Assembly (NCBI RefSeq): GCF_026991475.1
Contig: NZ_JALXBK010000094.1
Location: 1 to 64,000, forward strand
Direction: 5' to 3'
DNA length: 64,000 nucleotides
DNA from: Sulfurimonas sp.
Lineage (GTDB): Bacteria; Campylobacterota; Campylobacteria; Campylobacterales; Sulfurimonadaceae
The position numbers and the translations under genes were made by a program. This document shows, one piece after another, positions 45,080 through 54,337 of this stretch (within the stretch, counting starts at the first letter, position 1; each line of letters begins with the position of its first letter). Under the pieces are notes generated by a model, which saw only the letters and a program-made list of their open reading frames with translations, was not told the DNA's origin and did no database searches.

Positions 45080-45640
45080 ATGGAAACAGTAGCACTCTAT
45101 GGAGGTTCTTTTGACCCTCCACATATTGGTCATGAAGCGGTTGTAAAAGCACTTAGCGAACTTTCGTTTATTGATAAAACGATTGTAATGCCGACCTATC
45201 TCAATCCATTTAAAAGAGCTTTCTTTGCCCCACCAGAGCTGCGTTTGAAATGGTTGAAAAATATTTTTTCTTCTTATAAAAATGTACAAATTAGCTCTTT
45301 TGAGGTGGATTTACAAAGGGAAGTGGCTACTGTTGAAACGATTAAATATTTGAAAAAAAAATATTCTAGAATTTACCTCGTAATAGGTGCAGATAATCTA
45401 AAATCGCTGCATAAGTGGCAGGATTATGATGAATTGAAAGAGTCAGTCCACTTTATAATAGCAAAAAGAGATGCAGTTACAGTCTCTGATGACTTTATCA
45501 AGTTAGAGATTGACGAGAATATTTCTTCTTCATCTTTACGAAAAAATATGGATATAAAAAAATTACCAAAGGCAGTTGCTAAACAAATTGCCCAATACTA
45601 CAAGGAACACAATGCAAAACAGAATACAAAAAATAACTGA
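45080..45640 (+). CDS. nadD: Nicotinate-nucleotide adenylyltransferase
   Basis: A 186-residue nucleotidyltransferase that makes nicotinate adenine dinucleotide for NAD synthesis. The nucleotide motif GGSFDPPHIGHEAV (with HxGH), VIGADNLKSLHKWQDYDEL and ISSSSLRKNM (the ISSTxIR equivalent) are present. It follows a TATAAT with almost no leader and overlaps rsfS by 29 nt. CTGCGTTT lies at 45239. Confidence 0.95.
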   Translation: METVALYGGSFDPPHIGHEAVVKALSELSFIDKTIVMPTYLNPFKRAFFAPPELRLKWLKNIFSSYKNVQISSFEVDLQREVATVETIKYLKKKYSRIYLVIGADNLKSLHKWQDYDELKESVHFIIAKRDAVTVSDDFIKLEIDENISSSSLRKNMDIKKLPKAVAKQIAQYYKEHNAKQNTKNN

Positions 45641-45929
45641 TTCACTCGACAAAAACAAAGCAGAAGCAATAGAAGTTTTTGACCTTAATGATAAAAACTA
45701 CATCGTTGATTATGCGGTTATTGCATCATCACTCGGACAAAAACACACTTTAGCGCTACTAAACCATCTTAAAGATGAGCTCAAACCTCAAGAGTATTTT
45801 AACAATGTTGATGAGAGTGGAGACTGGGTTGTGATTGACTTAGGTGATATTCTTATTCATATAATGACTCCTGAATATAGAGTTAAGTATGATATGGAAA
45901 CATTTTTGAGTGAGTTAGGGAGTCACTAA
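45612..45929 (+). CDS. rsfS: Ribosomal silencing factor RsfS
   Basis: About 105 residues of the Iojap/RsfS family, which binds L14 and blocks subunit joining when nutrients are low. Motifs: [54 protein letters not shown] start at the ATG at 45612 ([12 protein letters not shown]), which has AAGGA upstream; the track start twelve codons earlier lies deeper inside nadD. The nadD-rsfS order is common in bacteria. It overlaps the converging mltF-like gene by 15 nt. Confidence 0.93.
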   Translation: MQNRIQKITDSLDKNKAEAIEVFDLNDKNYIVDYAVIASSLGQKHTLALLNHLKDELKPQEYFNNVDESGDWVVIDLGDILIHIMTPEYRVKYDMETFLSELGSH

Positions 45930-47327
45930 CTTCTCATTTAACTTCTCTAGTATATCTTTATAGTTGTAGATTGACTCTACATACTTCACAGGTTCTTCCC
46001 CTCTTGCGTAACCATATTTTAGATTTCTATAATATTTTTTATGAGAGAGAAGTGGAAGCACTATCTTCATGTCACTCCAAACATTTGGATTTAACCCTAA
46101 CTTTTGTGCTAGTTTACGAGCATCTTGTATATGACCAAATCCAATATTATAAGCAGCAAGTGCAAATTTTAACTTACTCTCATTCTCTACTTCGGGAGGA
46201 ATATGTTTGATCATCTGCATAAGATGTCTTGTTCCTCCATTAACACTCTCTTTAGGGTCTAGTCTATGTTTTACACCTAACATTTTTGCTGTCTTTTTTG
46301 TAAGCATCATAAGCCCACGCACACCAGTAAAACTTTTTGCTCGTGGATTCCAGTGAGACTCCTGATAAGAAACAGCAGCTAAGAGTGTCCATGGTATCGC
46401 ATATTTTTTTCCTGCTGTTACGAAATATTTTTTATATTTTGGTAATCTACTTTTTATACGCTTATAAAACATTTTTGCATTATAATAATCAAAAAAGAGA
46501 ATATAACCATAATAGCGATCTTTTAATTGTGTCATTTTTCCTTTTTGGTTATAGTCATTCAGCCATGCGTACATATCCATCGCTAATTTTGGTCTATTTT
46601 TTGGAAGTATCCAAGCAAGTTGCTCCCTGGCACTAATAGAAAATGCTAAAGCAATATTTGGAAAATAGCGTAGATTTATAGAGTAAATATTTGAGTCAGC
46701 AATGGTACAATCAATTTGATGTTTTGCCACCATCTCTAGTAACTCTTCTGTAGAGTTATCAGAATTAATGACTGCATTTATGTCAAAGCCATCTTTTTTT
46801 AATGATGTAATTGTCTCTGCATAACTTGTATCTGCCCCAACCATTATATTGAGCCCTTCTAAGTCCTCTACATCTCGTGGAAATTTATCACCTTTTAACA
46901 TATCTCTGTTACAGATTACCTGCTCTTGTACCTCAAAATAAGAGGGTCCAAAATTATATTTTGCTTTTCTTTGGGCAGTTTTTGCTAAAGATGCAGAGGT
47001 GATGTCAATATCACTGCGTTTAGAGAGTGCTAAAGCTTCTTGAACTGTATGTGCTGCCGTAACATTTAGCTCAACGCCCAAATGCTTGGCATAAGATTTG
47101 AGTAAATCATACTCAAATCCCTGTGGACCATCAGCACCTATAATATATGTTGAAGGTGCATTCAAAAGTACTACATTTAACATCCCTCTTCTTTTTATTT
47201 TTTCTAAAAGAGAGACTTTTTTTTGAATTTTAGGTTTTGGCACTGGCGCAGGATGACTTACCCACCCTATGGCAAAAGAGAGAAATGCCAGAGAAAAGAT
47301 AAGTAACATATAAAGGAACTTATTCAT
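45915..47327 (-). CDS. MltF-like lytic transglycosylase with a solute-binding domain
   Basis: A 470-residue envelope protein. An N-terminal hydrophobic segment (about 4-24) is followed by a family-3 solute-binding-like domain (about 45-270; [40 protein letters not shown]) and an SLT transglycosylase domain (about 300-430; [41 protein letters not shown], with the catalytic Glu in QESHW, and [16 protein letters not shown]). This is the MltF arrangement: it cuts peptidoglycan with anhydro-muropeptide release, and the binding domain may regulate activity. A weak 6-bp hairpin covers its end. CTGCGTTT lies at 47014. Confidence 0.9.
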   Translation of the reverse strand: MNKFLYMLLIFSLAFLSFAIGWVSHPAPVPKPKIQKKVSLLEKIKRRGMLNVVLLNAPSTYIIGADGPQGFEYDLLKSYAKHLGVELNVTAAHTVQEALALSKRSDIDITSASLAKTAQRKAKYNFGPSYFEVQEQVICNRDMLKGDKFPRDVEDLEGLNIMVGADTSYAETITSLKKDGFDINAVINSDNSTEELLEMVAKHQIDCTIADSNIYSINLRYFPNIALAFSISAREQLAWILPKNRPKLAMDMYAWLNDYNQKGKMTQLKDRYYGYILFFDYYNAKMFYKRIKSRLPKYKKYFVTAGKKYAIPWTLLAAVSYQESHWNPRAKSFTGVRGLMMLTKKTAKMLGVKHRLDPKESVNGGTRHLMQMIKHIPPEVENESKLKFALAAYNIGFGHIQDARKLAQKLGLNPNVWSDMKIVLPLLSHKKYYRNLKYGYARGEEPVKYVESIYNYKDILEKLNEKLVTP

Positions 47328-47350
47328 TTTATAAGTTTACATTCTTATTC

Positions 47351-48628
47351 TTATGCAAATATAAAACGGTTTACCCCATCTTCATACTCATAAGCTAAGA
47401 CCTGATCATGTGCTTTTAAAATAGAATCAACAAGATAAAGCCCCAGTCCAAAACTATTTTTTGAAGGGTTGTCCTTTGTAAATGGTTCTATATAATAGTG
47501 TAAAGGATGAGAAAGTCTTTCACCTTTGTTTTCAAAACAGAGCTCTTTTCTCTCATTTATATAGATTCTAATATGTCCATCTGTTGAGTATTTCATTGCA
47601 TTATCTATCATATTTTTTATAGCAGTTGTGTAGAGTCTGTAGTTAGCATGCATTTTTACCTCACCACTAATCTCAGAGCTAACTCTACTTCTCTCAACCA
47701 TCGCCATATCAATAGCACCATCAATAATATCAACAAGCCTATACTCACTAAACTCTTTTTTATCATCAACACTCGTCACCTCTTCTATCATCGCAAATTC
47801 AGTAACAAGTGCTTCAAGACGTTTAAAAATAGAACTAAATCTATCGCGCTGTTTTTGAGAATCCAACATCTGTGTCGCAATAGTCCCCTTGGCAATTGGT
47901 GTTTTAAGTTCATGCATAAGATTGCGTAAAAAAAGAGTACGGGATTCTAATATATTGTTAATACGAACCCTTGCTTTTTCCATCTCATTTGAGACTAAGC
48001 CTATTTCATCTTCATTACGTGTTTTAAAGGAGATATCCATATTACCTCTTCCATACAGAGCAATCTTTGTACGCAGACGGATAAGAGGACTTAATTTTCT
48101 TAAAACTAAAATAAAAGAGAGACAAATTATGGCAAAAGTTGTTGCATATGCATACAATATATTCACCCAGCTGTATGGGCGGAGTTGGTTATCTTTTATG
48201 AGTATATCACCCTTTGGTGTCTCAATTTGAAAGTATATTTTATGTCCAAATTTCAACATAGTTGCACGGAGTTTACTTACGGTATTTTTCGTATACATTC
48301 CCTTTGCATTTATCATTAAAGAGGTATTAAAGCTATTAAAACCTTCGCGCTTAAGGATTTTACCTTTGCTTAGTATTTTTTTGGAAACTGCTTCATCTTT
48401 TACAACATCAAGATCATATACAGCCAAATTTGCTTCAAGCATAATTTCAGAACTTAAACGCTGTTGGTGTTCACGGTAAATTTGTGTAATCACCGAATAT
48501 TTTGTAAATATATGGTTTATGTACTGTTCGCGGTTGAGTTTGTAAAATTCAAAGAAAACTATACTGACACTTACTAGAGAGACTATAAGTGCAAAAAGTA
48601 TAGTGATGAGGACTGCATGGCGTTTCAT
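47351..48628 (-). CDS. ArsS-family sensor histidine kinase
   Basis: A 425-residue kinase with membrane helices at about 5-27 and 155-176 around a periplasmic loop, a HAMP-like region (RKLSPLIRLRTKIALYGRGNMDISFKTRNEDEIG), the phospho-His in RNLMHELKTPIAKGTIATQML, and an ATPase domain (KNMIDNAMKYS, NSFGLGLYLVDSIL). It resembles ArsS of Helicobacter and its Campylobacter relatives; the Helicobacter protein senses acid, but the signal here is unknown. It follows its regulator by 1 nt. Confidence 0.87.
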   Translation of the reverse strand: MKRHAVLITILFALIVSLVSVSIVFFEFYKLNREQYINHIFTKYSVITQIYREHQQRLSSEIMLEANLAVYDLDVVKDEAVSKKILSKGKILKREGFNSFNTSLMINAKGMYTKNTVSKLRATMLKFGHKIYFQIETPKGDILIKDNQLRPYSWVNILYAYATTFAIICLSFILVLRKLSPLIRLRTKIALYGRGNMDISFKTRNEDEIGLVSNEMEKARVRINNILESRTLFLRNLMHELKTPIAKGTIATQMLDSQKQRDRFSSIFKRLEALVTEFAMIEEVTSVDDKKEFSEYRLVDIIDGAIDMAMVERSRVSSEISGEVKMHANYRLYTTAIKNMIDNAMKYSTDGHIRIYINERKELCFENKGERLSHPLHYYIEPFTKDNPSKNSFGLGLYLVDSILKAHDQVLAYEYEDGVNRFIFA

Positions 48629-48629
48629 A

Positions 48630-49304
48630 TTATTTTAAAAGTTTATAACCAACACCACGAACTGATTCTATAAGAGACTTGTCTCCAAGTTTATTGCGAA
48701 TACGCCCCACCATAACATCTATGCTTTTATTTGAAGAGTCCTCATTGATTGCGTTTACATTATGAATCAAATCTTCACGAGAAACTACAAGCCCTTGTTT
48801 ACTTATCATATATGATAAAATTCCAAACTCTGCGTTTGTAAGCTCAATATTGCGTCCTTTATATGTGATGGTCATTGTCTCTTTATCACATTTAAAGTCA
48901 CTTTTATTCTCTTCTTTTGCTTCCGTTTTTGCTTCATAACGACGAAGTACTGAGTGAATACGCGCTTCAAGTTCTCGTGGATCATAAGGCTTTGGAAGGT
49001 AATCATCTGCACCAAGTTCAAGTGCTTTTATTTTATCTGTAACATCACTTCTAGCACTTGAAATGATAATAGGAATATCTTGACGTTCACGAATAGCCTC
49101 GCACACTTCAAGTCCGTCCATTCCCGGTAGTGTCAAATCCAAAATAACTAAATCAAAAGGTTCAAGTTTTAAAATACTTACTGCCTTAAAAGGGTCATCT
49201 TCAGTAATTACTTCAAAATCAAACTGCTCAAGATACTCAGTAAGTATCTCAGCAAGTTCTAAATCATCTTCTATCATTAATATTTTTTGTTTTTTATCTG
49301 ACAT
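48630..49304 (-). CDS. ArsR-like OmpR-family response regulator
   Basis: A 224-residue regulator: receiver domain with Asp56 in LVILDLTLPGMDG and Lys in YLPKPYDPRELEARI, a charged linker (KTEAKEENKSD), and a winged-helix domain ending SVRGVGYKLLK. It is encoded 1 nt before the ArsS-like kinase and 25 nt after feoB, so the feo transcript could run into it. CTGCGTTT lies at 48830. Confidence 0.9.
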   Translation of the reverse strand: MSDKKQKILMIEDDLELAEILTEYLEQFDFEVITEDDPFKAVSILKLEPFDLVILDLTLPGMDGLEVCEAIRERQDIPIIISSARSDVTDKIKALELGADDYLPKPYDPRELEARIHSVLRRYEAKTEAKEENKSDFKCDKETMTITYKGRNIELTNAEFGILSYMISKQGLVVSREDLIHNVNAINEDSSNKSIDVMVGRIRNKLGDKSLIESVRGVGYKLLK

Positions 49305-49329
49305 TTTTTAACCTTTTTTTAATATTATA

Positions 49330-51474
49330 TCACATTAACATTAGTGTAACTCTATAGCCTATAAATGCTAAGCTATATGCTACCACAGAAGTAAAAACAA
49401 AAAGATAAAATGCATATTTCCAACTTCCTGCTTCTTTAGCAAAGACCGTTGTTGCTGCCAAACACGGCAGATATATCATAATGACAATTATAAACGCAAC
49501 AGCGGAAGCAAAAGGAATATTTTTACGAATATTATTTGCCAAAGATTTTGATGATTCATCTACATCTCCACCAATAGAGTAAAGAACACCTAAAGTAGAA
49601 ACAACCACCTCTTTTGCTGCCAAACCAGCTTGTAGTGCTACATTCATTTTCCAATCAAAACCAAGTGGTGCGACAATAGGTTGTGTAAATTTGCCCAACC
49701 TTCCTAAATAACTCTCTCCTAGTTGTGCTTCTGCAAGTTGATTTTCTAAAAGTGCTTTTTGTTTGACACTGACACTTTTTTCAATCTTTGCAGCATAAAC
49801 TTTATCGAGATTTACATCATGAGGATAGTTACTTAAGAACCAAACTAATATTGCAGCACCAGCAATGAAAGTACCTGCTTTTTTAAGATACATAATAGTC
49901 TGCGTTAAAACAGTATGCCAAATAAGCTTCAACGTAGGAAGTCTATACTTTGGCATTTCCATAACAAATGGTTCATCTACACCCTTAAACGCAGTAATCT
50001 TCAAAACTTTTGCAAATATAAGCCCTAAAATCGCACCTGAAATATAGATACCAAAAAGGACATTTCCTGCCATACTTTGAGCAAAGAACGCCCCAGTAAA
50101 AAGTACATATACAGGAAGCCTTGCTCCACATGACATAAATCCAATGATAAAAAGCGTTAAGAGTCTATCTCTGTCATTTTTCAAAATTCTCGCACTCATA
50201 TATGCTGGAATAGAACAACCAAACCCTGTTACAAGCGGAATAAAGCTCTGCCCGTGCAAGCCAAACTTATGAAAAAATCCATCGAGTAAAAAGGCAACAC
50301 GACTCATATAACCCGTTGTTTCGAGTAGTGCAATACCAATAAATAAAATAATAATATTTGGCGTAAAAAGCACAACAGCACCAACACCGCCAATAATTCC
50401 ATCAACAACTAAAGAGCGTACATCGTCATTTGATATTGTTGGAGCTATAGTGGTTCCAAGCCATGTGAAAAAGGCACTTATCCAATCCATTGGAATATTT
50501 CCAAGTGTGAAAGTCAACTGAAACAGACTCCACATAAAAAATAAAAATATGGGAATACCGAAAATAGGATGGATTAGAAGCCTATCTATTTTCTCTGTTA
50601 ATGTTTTTGCCTCATGCTTTGTTGTTGTTTGCTTCACAACTTCTGCGACTATACCACGGTTAAACGCAGCATATTCTTCTGCAAATGCCTCTTTTATATC
50701 ATCAGTATTATGATGCAATTCTATATGTTTTGAAGCTTCTATGACAATAGGTTGCAGTTCTGTCCATATAGGCTCTTCATGCAGTTTCTCATAAGTTTTT
50801 TTATTCTCTTTAAGTAGATTAATCGCTATATTTCTATAACTGTTTACAGCTTGAAAATTATGCTTTTGTAAATAAGAGACAATATTTTCTATCTCCTCTT
50901 CAACTGCTTCACTAAAAATAAGTTTAGGCTCTTTTTTCTCCCCTTCAAACTTTTTCACAACAGTATCAATTAACTCTTCAATCCCTGTTTTTGCAGCTGC
51001 CGAAACTTTTACACAAGGAATATTGAGCAGTTCACTCATATATTGTGCATTTACTTCTATGCCCTCTTTATCCGCTTCATCACTCATATTTAGCGCTATT
51101 ACAAGTTTTTTACTCATTGTGAGCAGTTCAGAAGTAAGTTGAAGATTTTTTTCTAAATTGGTAGAGTCCATAACATTAATAATAATGTCATACTCTTCAG
51201 CACACAAATAGTTATGTGTAACTCTCTCTTCTATTGTATAATCAGTAAAAGCATAGGTTCCTGGCAAATCAACAACTGTAAATTTATAATCTTTATAATC
51301 AAAAAGCACTTCTGTTTTATCAACCGTTACACCAGAAAAATTTCCAACATGTAGATGTGCATTACTCACCGAGTTAATGAGCATACTTTTTCCAACATTT
51401 GGTTGTCCGACAAGTGCTACTTTAATATGTTTGGCAGTTATTGGACAAATTATTTTTTCATTACTCTCTTTCAT
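49330..51474 (-). CDS. feoB: Ferrous iron transporter FeoB
   Basis: A 714-residue inner-membrane Fe(II) transporter. The N-terminal G domain has G1 GQPNVGKS (23-30), G3 DLPGTYAF and G4 ALNMSDEAD. A helical GDI region follows, then the membrane domain with Gate motifs (FTPNIIILFIGIALLETTGYMSR, GFGCSIPAYMSARIL, MSCGARLPVYVLF). It overlaps feoA by 4 nt. A perfect palindrome like a Fur box lies upstream of the operon. AAACGCAG sites lie at 49987 and 50662. Confidence 0.97.
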   Translation of the reverse strand: MKESNEKIICPITAKHIKVALVGQPNVGKSMLINSVSNAHLHVGNFSGVTVDKTEVLFDYKDYKFTVVDLPGTYAFTDYTIEERVTHNYLCAEEYDIIINVMDSTNLEKNLQLTSELLTMSKKLVIALNMSDEADKEGIEVNAQYMSELLNIPCVKVSAAAKTGIEELIDTVVKKFEGEKKEPKLIFSEAVEEEIENIVSYLQKHNFQAVNSYRNIAINLLKENKKTYEKLHEEPIWTELQPIVIEASKHIELHHNTDDIKEAFAEEYAAFNRGIVAEVVKQTTTKHEAKTLTEKIDRLLIHPIFGIPIFLFFMWSLFQLTFTLGNIPMDWISAFFTWLGTTIAPTISNDDVRSLVVDGIIGGVGAVVLFTPNIIILFIGIALLETTGYMSRVAFLLDGFFHKFGLHGQSFIPLVTGFGCSIPAYMSARILKNDRDRLLTLFIIGFMSCGARLPVYVLFTGAFFAQSMAGNVLFGIYISGAILGLIFAKVLKITAFKGVDEPFVMEMPKYRLPTLKLIWHTVLTQTIMYLKKAGTFIAGAAILVWFLSNYPHDVNLDKVYAAKIEKSVSVKQKALLENQLAEAQLGESYLGRLGKFTQPIVAPLGFDWKMNVALQAGLAAKEVVVSTLGVLYSIGGDVDESSKSLANNIRKNIPFASAVAFIIVIMIYLPCLAATTVFAKEAGSWKYAFYLFVFTSVVAYSLAFIGYRVTLMLM

Positions 51475-51698
51475 ATCTCTTTTACCTCTATTTGTGCAGC
51501 TTCTTCAGAACGAAGTGCCAAACGCATCTTCCCCACCTTAATTTCAATAGTCTTTTTACGTGGAGCCTGTGCCAATACTTCTAACTCAGCATCTTTCATA
51601 ATACCAAAAGAGATAAGTCTCTGTTTCAAATCATACGCTGCATTTAGCTTAGAAACTTTTACTTTTTCACCTCTGTCACAATCTAACAAATTTTTCAT
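51471..51698 (-). CDS. feoA: Ferrous iron transport protein FeoA
   Basis: A 75-residue SH3-like protein (DLKQRLISFGIMKDAELEVLAQAPRKKTIEIKVGKMRLALRSEEAAQIEV) that partners FeoB at the inner membrane. It overlaps feoB by 4 nt and follows the porin by 12 nt, so porin, feoA and feoB form one operon. Confidence 0.92.
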   Translation of the reverse strand: MKNLLDCDRGEKVKVSKLNAAYDLKQRLISFGIMKDAELEVLAQAPRKKTIEIKVGKMRLALRSEEAAQIEVKEI

Positions 51699-51710
51699 TT
51701 GACTCTCTTT

Positions 51711-52982
51711 TTAAAAATTATAATGTAGCATTACCTGCGCACGGTTCCAGTCATTAGCTGTTTTTGCACTACTTTGTCTATCCTCTTCAATCACATACAC
51801 ACCACTTACAATAAACTCATCATTTACATTGTATTCAAGCCCAATATCTTGTTCCCTAATATGGGCTTTAATATTTAAACTGTCCTTGCCACCAAAAAAA
51901 TTACCATATGCATAAAGAAGGTTAAAATTATCATAATTATACGACATTCCACTAACAATAGCCTGAGCTTTTCTATCTATTGCTATTACATCTATTGTCA
52001 TCGTATCCATACTTGTAAAAAGGGAACCTCCACCTGCTCCTAAATAGAATTTATTACCATGAGAAGCATCACAACTGTTGTAGGCAAAGTTTACCCCAAG
52101 ACCACTAAATATAAATTCCAACATTCCACCGTAAACATCTGCATCATATCCACTGCTTGAGAGTTCATCTTCTTTTAAAAGTTGTACCATTGCGTGCAGA
52201 TTCACACTTTTTGTAAGAGGATAATTTATACCTGTGTCAAAATAAATTGCATTTGTGGTATCTGTAAAATTATAAAACCAAGTATTAAGCTCATAAACAT
52301 CATCATAACTGACTCCAGCAAAATTTATCCCATTTTTTACAATAGCACTCCAACCCTTATCCAAATCGGCATCAATACCCTGCCAATTATTTATGCGTCC
52401 TGCCATTAAGTTAAATCCACTAAGTTTATAACTAGCCACATACGCTTCAAAACTATTTTGAATCATTCTAGTATCATCACTATCCGCAAGTGGAGTGTCT
52501 AGCTGCTGTCGACCAGCTCTAAAATTAAAATTTTTATGCATATAGTTGATGTATGCTTCTCCTATTGTTGTATATTCCCCTTTTGATGAAGAGAGCTCAT
52601 CATTATGTACTTCATTTTTCCCACTTGCAAGAGGAATGTCATGCGAAGTATAAACCGCTACACCAGCATTGAAACCATTAAACTCTGCCAACTCATACTT
52701 TAATATTCCACCTATAGCTGTTGCATAGTCGTTTGCGACTCCACTCTCTTTTTGCTTATATCCGGCATACATGGTTTTAAATTGTCCTGAAACTTTTCCA
52801 TCTTTAAACATATGTTTAAAATTATCTACCATAGATACATTCTTATCTTGCATCTTTGAGACTTGTCCCATTACCTCTTTTACAGAGTGCAAGCGCTTTC
52901 TTGGTGCAACTTCCCCAGCAGTTAAAGCTACACTAAGAGAAGTTATAAAAAGCATTGTCAATACACTTTTAGCCATCTTCAT
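51711..52982 (-). CDS. Outer-membrane porin (Opr-like) heading the feoAB operon
   Basis: A 423-residue protein with a signal peptide (SVLTMLFITSLSVALTAGEVA) and a beta-barrel with FRAGRQQLDTPLADSDDTRMIQNSFEAYVASY, the Opr-family porin block, ending LHYNF. Its place as first gene before feoA-feoB and behind a Fur-like palindrome suggests a role in metal uptake across the outer membrane. Such coupling of a plain porin with Feo is not usual. The specific solute is inferred, not shown. Confidence 0.82.
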   Translation of the reverse strand: MKMAKSVLTMLFITSLSVALTAGEVAPRKRLHSVKEVMGQVSKMQDKNVSMVDNFKHMFKDGKVSGQFKTMYAGYKQKESGVANDYATAIGGILKYELAEFNGFNAGVAVYTSHDIPLASGKNEVHNDELSSSKGEYTTIGEAYINYMHKNFNFRAGRQQLDTPLADSDDTRMIQNSFEAYVASYKLSGFNLMAGRINNWQGIDADLDKGWSAIVKNGINFAGVSYDDVYELNTWFYNFTDTTNAIYFDTGINYPLTKSVNLHAMVQLLKEDELSSSGYDADVYGGMLEFIFSGLGVNFAYNSCDASHGNKFYLGAGGGSLFTSMDTMTIDVIAIDRKAQAIVSGMSYNYDNFNLLYAYGNFFGGKDSLNIKAHIREQDIGLEYNVNDEFIVSGVYVIEEDRQSSAKTANDWNRAQVMLHYNF

Positions 52983-53041
52983 CCATATACCCCTAAATAA
53001 TTTTCAGAAATAGTAACCATTATCAACTTATATTTTACTTA

Positions 53042-53064
53042 GTAATGATAATAAATATCATTAC
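53042..53064. promoter_or_regulatory. Fur-box-like palindrome
   Basis: GTAATGATA-ATAAA-TATCATTAC, a perfect 9-bp inverted repeat resembling the GATAATGATAATCATTATC Fur consensus. It lies 60 nt upstream of the porin-feoA-feoB operon and 37 nt before the pssA -10 box. A degenerate half-site (ACCATTATCA) lies near 53018. Confidence 0.75.
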
Positions 53065-53100
53065 TGTATCTATTTTATTTCTCTGTTTATATCCATTTGC

Positions 53101-53106
53101 TATAAT
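53101..53106 (+). promoter_or_regulatory. -10 box (TATAAT) for pssA
   Basis: TGCTATAAT, 28 nt before the pssA ATG; the leader carries AAGGAA as Shine-Dalgarno. Confidence 0.6.
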
Positions 53107-53134
53107 TACCTTTCAATAATTACTAAGGAACAGT

Positions 53135-53692
53135 ATGAAATTTTTATGGACACCCACTTCGCATTTTAATCTAGCCAATCTTTTTACTTTTGTAAATATA
53201 GCAGCTGGGCTTATGGCAACTTACTTTATCACACAAAATAATTTTGTTCTTGCAATTATTTTAGCGTGGATTGGTGGTGCATTTGATATTTTTGATGGAA
53301 AAATTGCTCGTAAATATAATCTTTCAAATGAATTTGGTATTCAACTAGACAGCTTTGCAGACTTTTTAAGTTTTGTCCTTGTTCCTGTGTTTTTAATCTT
53401 TCAAGCATCTTATGCTCCAACACTTAGCGGATTTTGGCTTATTATTGCTGCAGTTGTAAGTATATACTATGTTATTTCAGGACTACGCCGCCTTATACAT
53501 TTTAATATAAATGCAGATGCAGGAGAAGTTGAAAACTATTTTACAGGTGTTCCTACTCCTCTTGGAGCTATACTTTTATGGCTGACATATTTACTCAACA
53601 CCTACGCTATTTTACCTGCTGGCGGTGTTATTTTATTTATGCTTGTCATTGGATGGAGCCTTAATTCAACTATAAAAGTAAAACATCCCTAG
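53135..53692 (+). CDS. pssA: CDP-alcohol phosphatidyltransferase, probably CDP-diacylglycerol-serine
   Basis: A 185-residue membrane enzyme with the CDP-alcohol phosphotransferase motif spread over GGAFDIFDGKIARKYNLSNEFGIQLDSFADFLSF (DGxxAR-x8-GxxLDSxxD) and about five or six hydrophobic segments. Length and the N-terminal NLANLFTFVNIAAGLMA fit PssA type II, which makes phosphatidylserine; PgsA is less likely. The decarboxylase for the next step is not adjacent; the only Psd-like gene here (12253) lacks a clear pyruvoyl site. Confidence 0.87.
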   Translation: MKFLWTPTSHFNLANLFTFVNIAAGLMATYFITQNNFVLAIILAWIGGAFDIFDGKIARKYNLSNEFGIQLDSFADFLSFVLVPVFLIFQASYAPTLSGFWLIIAAVVSIYYVISGLRRLIHFNINADAGEVENYFTGVPTPLGAILLWLTYLLNTYAILPAGGVILFMLVIGWSLNSTIKVKHP

Positions 53693-53708
53693 TTTTACTT
53701 TTATCATT

Positions 53709-54095
53709 TTACTTTGAGTTTACCCCATAGCGCCCAGTTCCTATTAGCACAATCACTAATGCCATTACAAAAAACATAAGCGGCGTTTCAAAACTAAATG
53801 CACCATATTTTGTAAATGAGAGATGAAATCCATAAGCAAGATAGATAGCCATCAACATATTAAACGCAACAATACCTGAAGCGATACGCCCATAAAGTCC
53901 TAAAATAATAAACAAAGGAGCAATAAGTTCTCCTACATAAACACCATAGGCAAAAAATGCGGGTAAGCCAGCAGAAATAACTAGAGCGTGTACGCCACCT
54001 ATGCCATGGATTAATTTATGAATACCATGCGCTAAAAGCAAAGATCCAAGTGTCACACGTAAAAGCAGTTTCGCAATATCTGGATATGTAGGCAT
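53709..54095 (-). CDS. DoxX family membrane protein
   Basis: A 128-residue protein with four hydrophobic segments (LLLRVTLGSLLLAHGIHKLIHGIGG, FFAYGVYVGELIAPLFIILGLYGRIASGIVAFNMLMAIYLAYG, LMFFVMALVIVLIG) matching the DoxX/DoxD fold. The family has quinone- or redox-linked roles in some organisms; no function is set here. It lies 2 nt after a 66-residue unknown gene. Confidence 0.82.
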   Translation of the reverse strand: MPTYPDIAKLLLRVTLGSLLLAHGIHKLIHGIGGVHALVISAGLPAFFAYGVYVGELIAPLFIILGLYGRIASGIVAFNMLMAIYLAYGFHLSFTKYGAFSFETPLMFFVMALVIVLIGTGRYGVNSK

Positions 54096-54097
54096 TT

Positions 54098-54298
54098 TTA
54101 TTTCTCCTGTGCTTGTTGTTTTCTAAATTTACACGAACCAATAGTTATCTCTTTACCCTTAGAAATAACCTCTTTTACATAGCGCAGTGTTCCTTGCACA
54201 TCTGCATCACCTATCTCTTCTTCAATAATTTTTAAAAGCTCATTCTCATCTGTTAAAGTCCATTTTTTTTCATAATTGTAGCGCGTTTGAATTTGCAT
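54098..54298 (-). CDS. Small hypothetical protein upstream of doxX
   Basis: A 66-residue soluble protein (MQIQTRYNYEKKWTLTDENELLKIIEEEIGDADVQGTLRYVKEVISKGKEITIGSCKFRK). Not recognised; one cysteine near the end. AAGGATAA precedes the ATG. It probably shares a transcript with doxX. Confidence 0.7.
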   Translation of the reverse strand: MQIQTRYNYEKKWTLTDENELLKIIEEEIGDADVQGTLRYVKEVISKGKEITIGSCKFRKQQAQEK

Positions 54299-54337
54299 AT
54301 TTATCCTTTTAACTTCACAATCATAGCAAAATTAAAC

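Noticed and set aside
45913-45931. AGTTAG/CTAACT hairpin at the rsfS and mltF-like ends
   Set aside because: Only 6 bp with a 7-nt loop and no T tract; too weak to list as a terminator.
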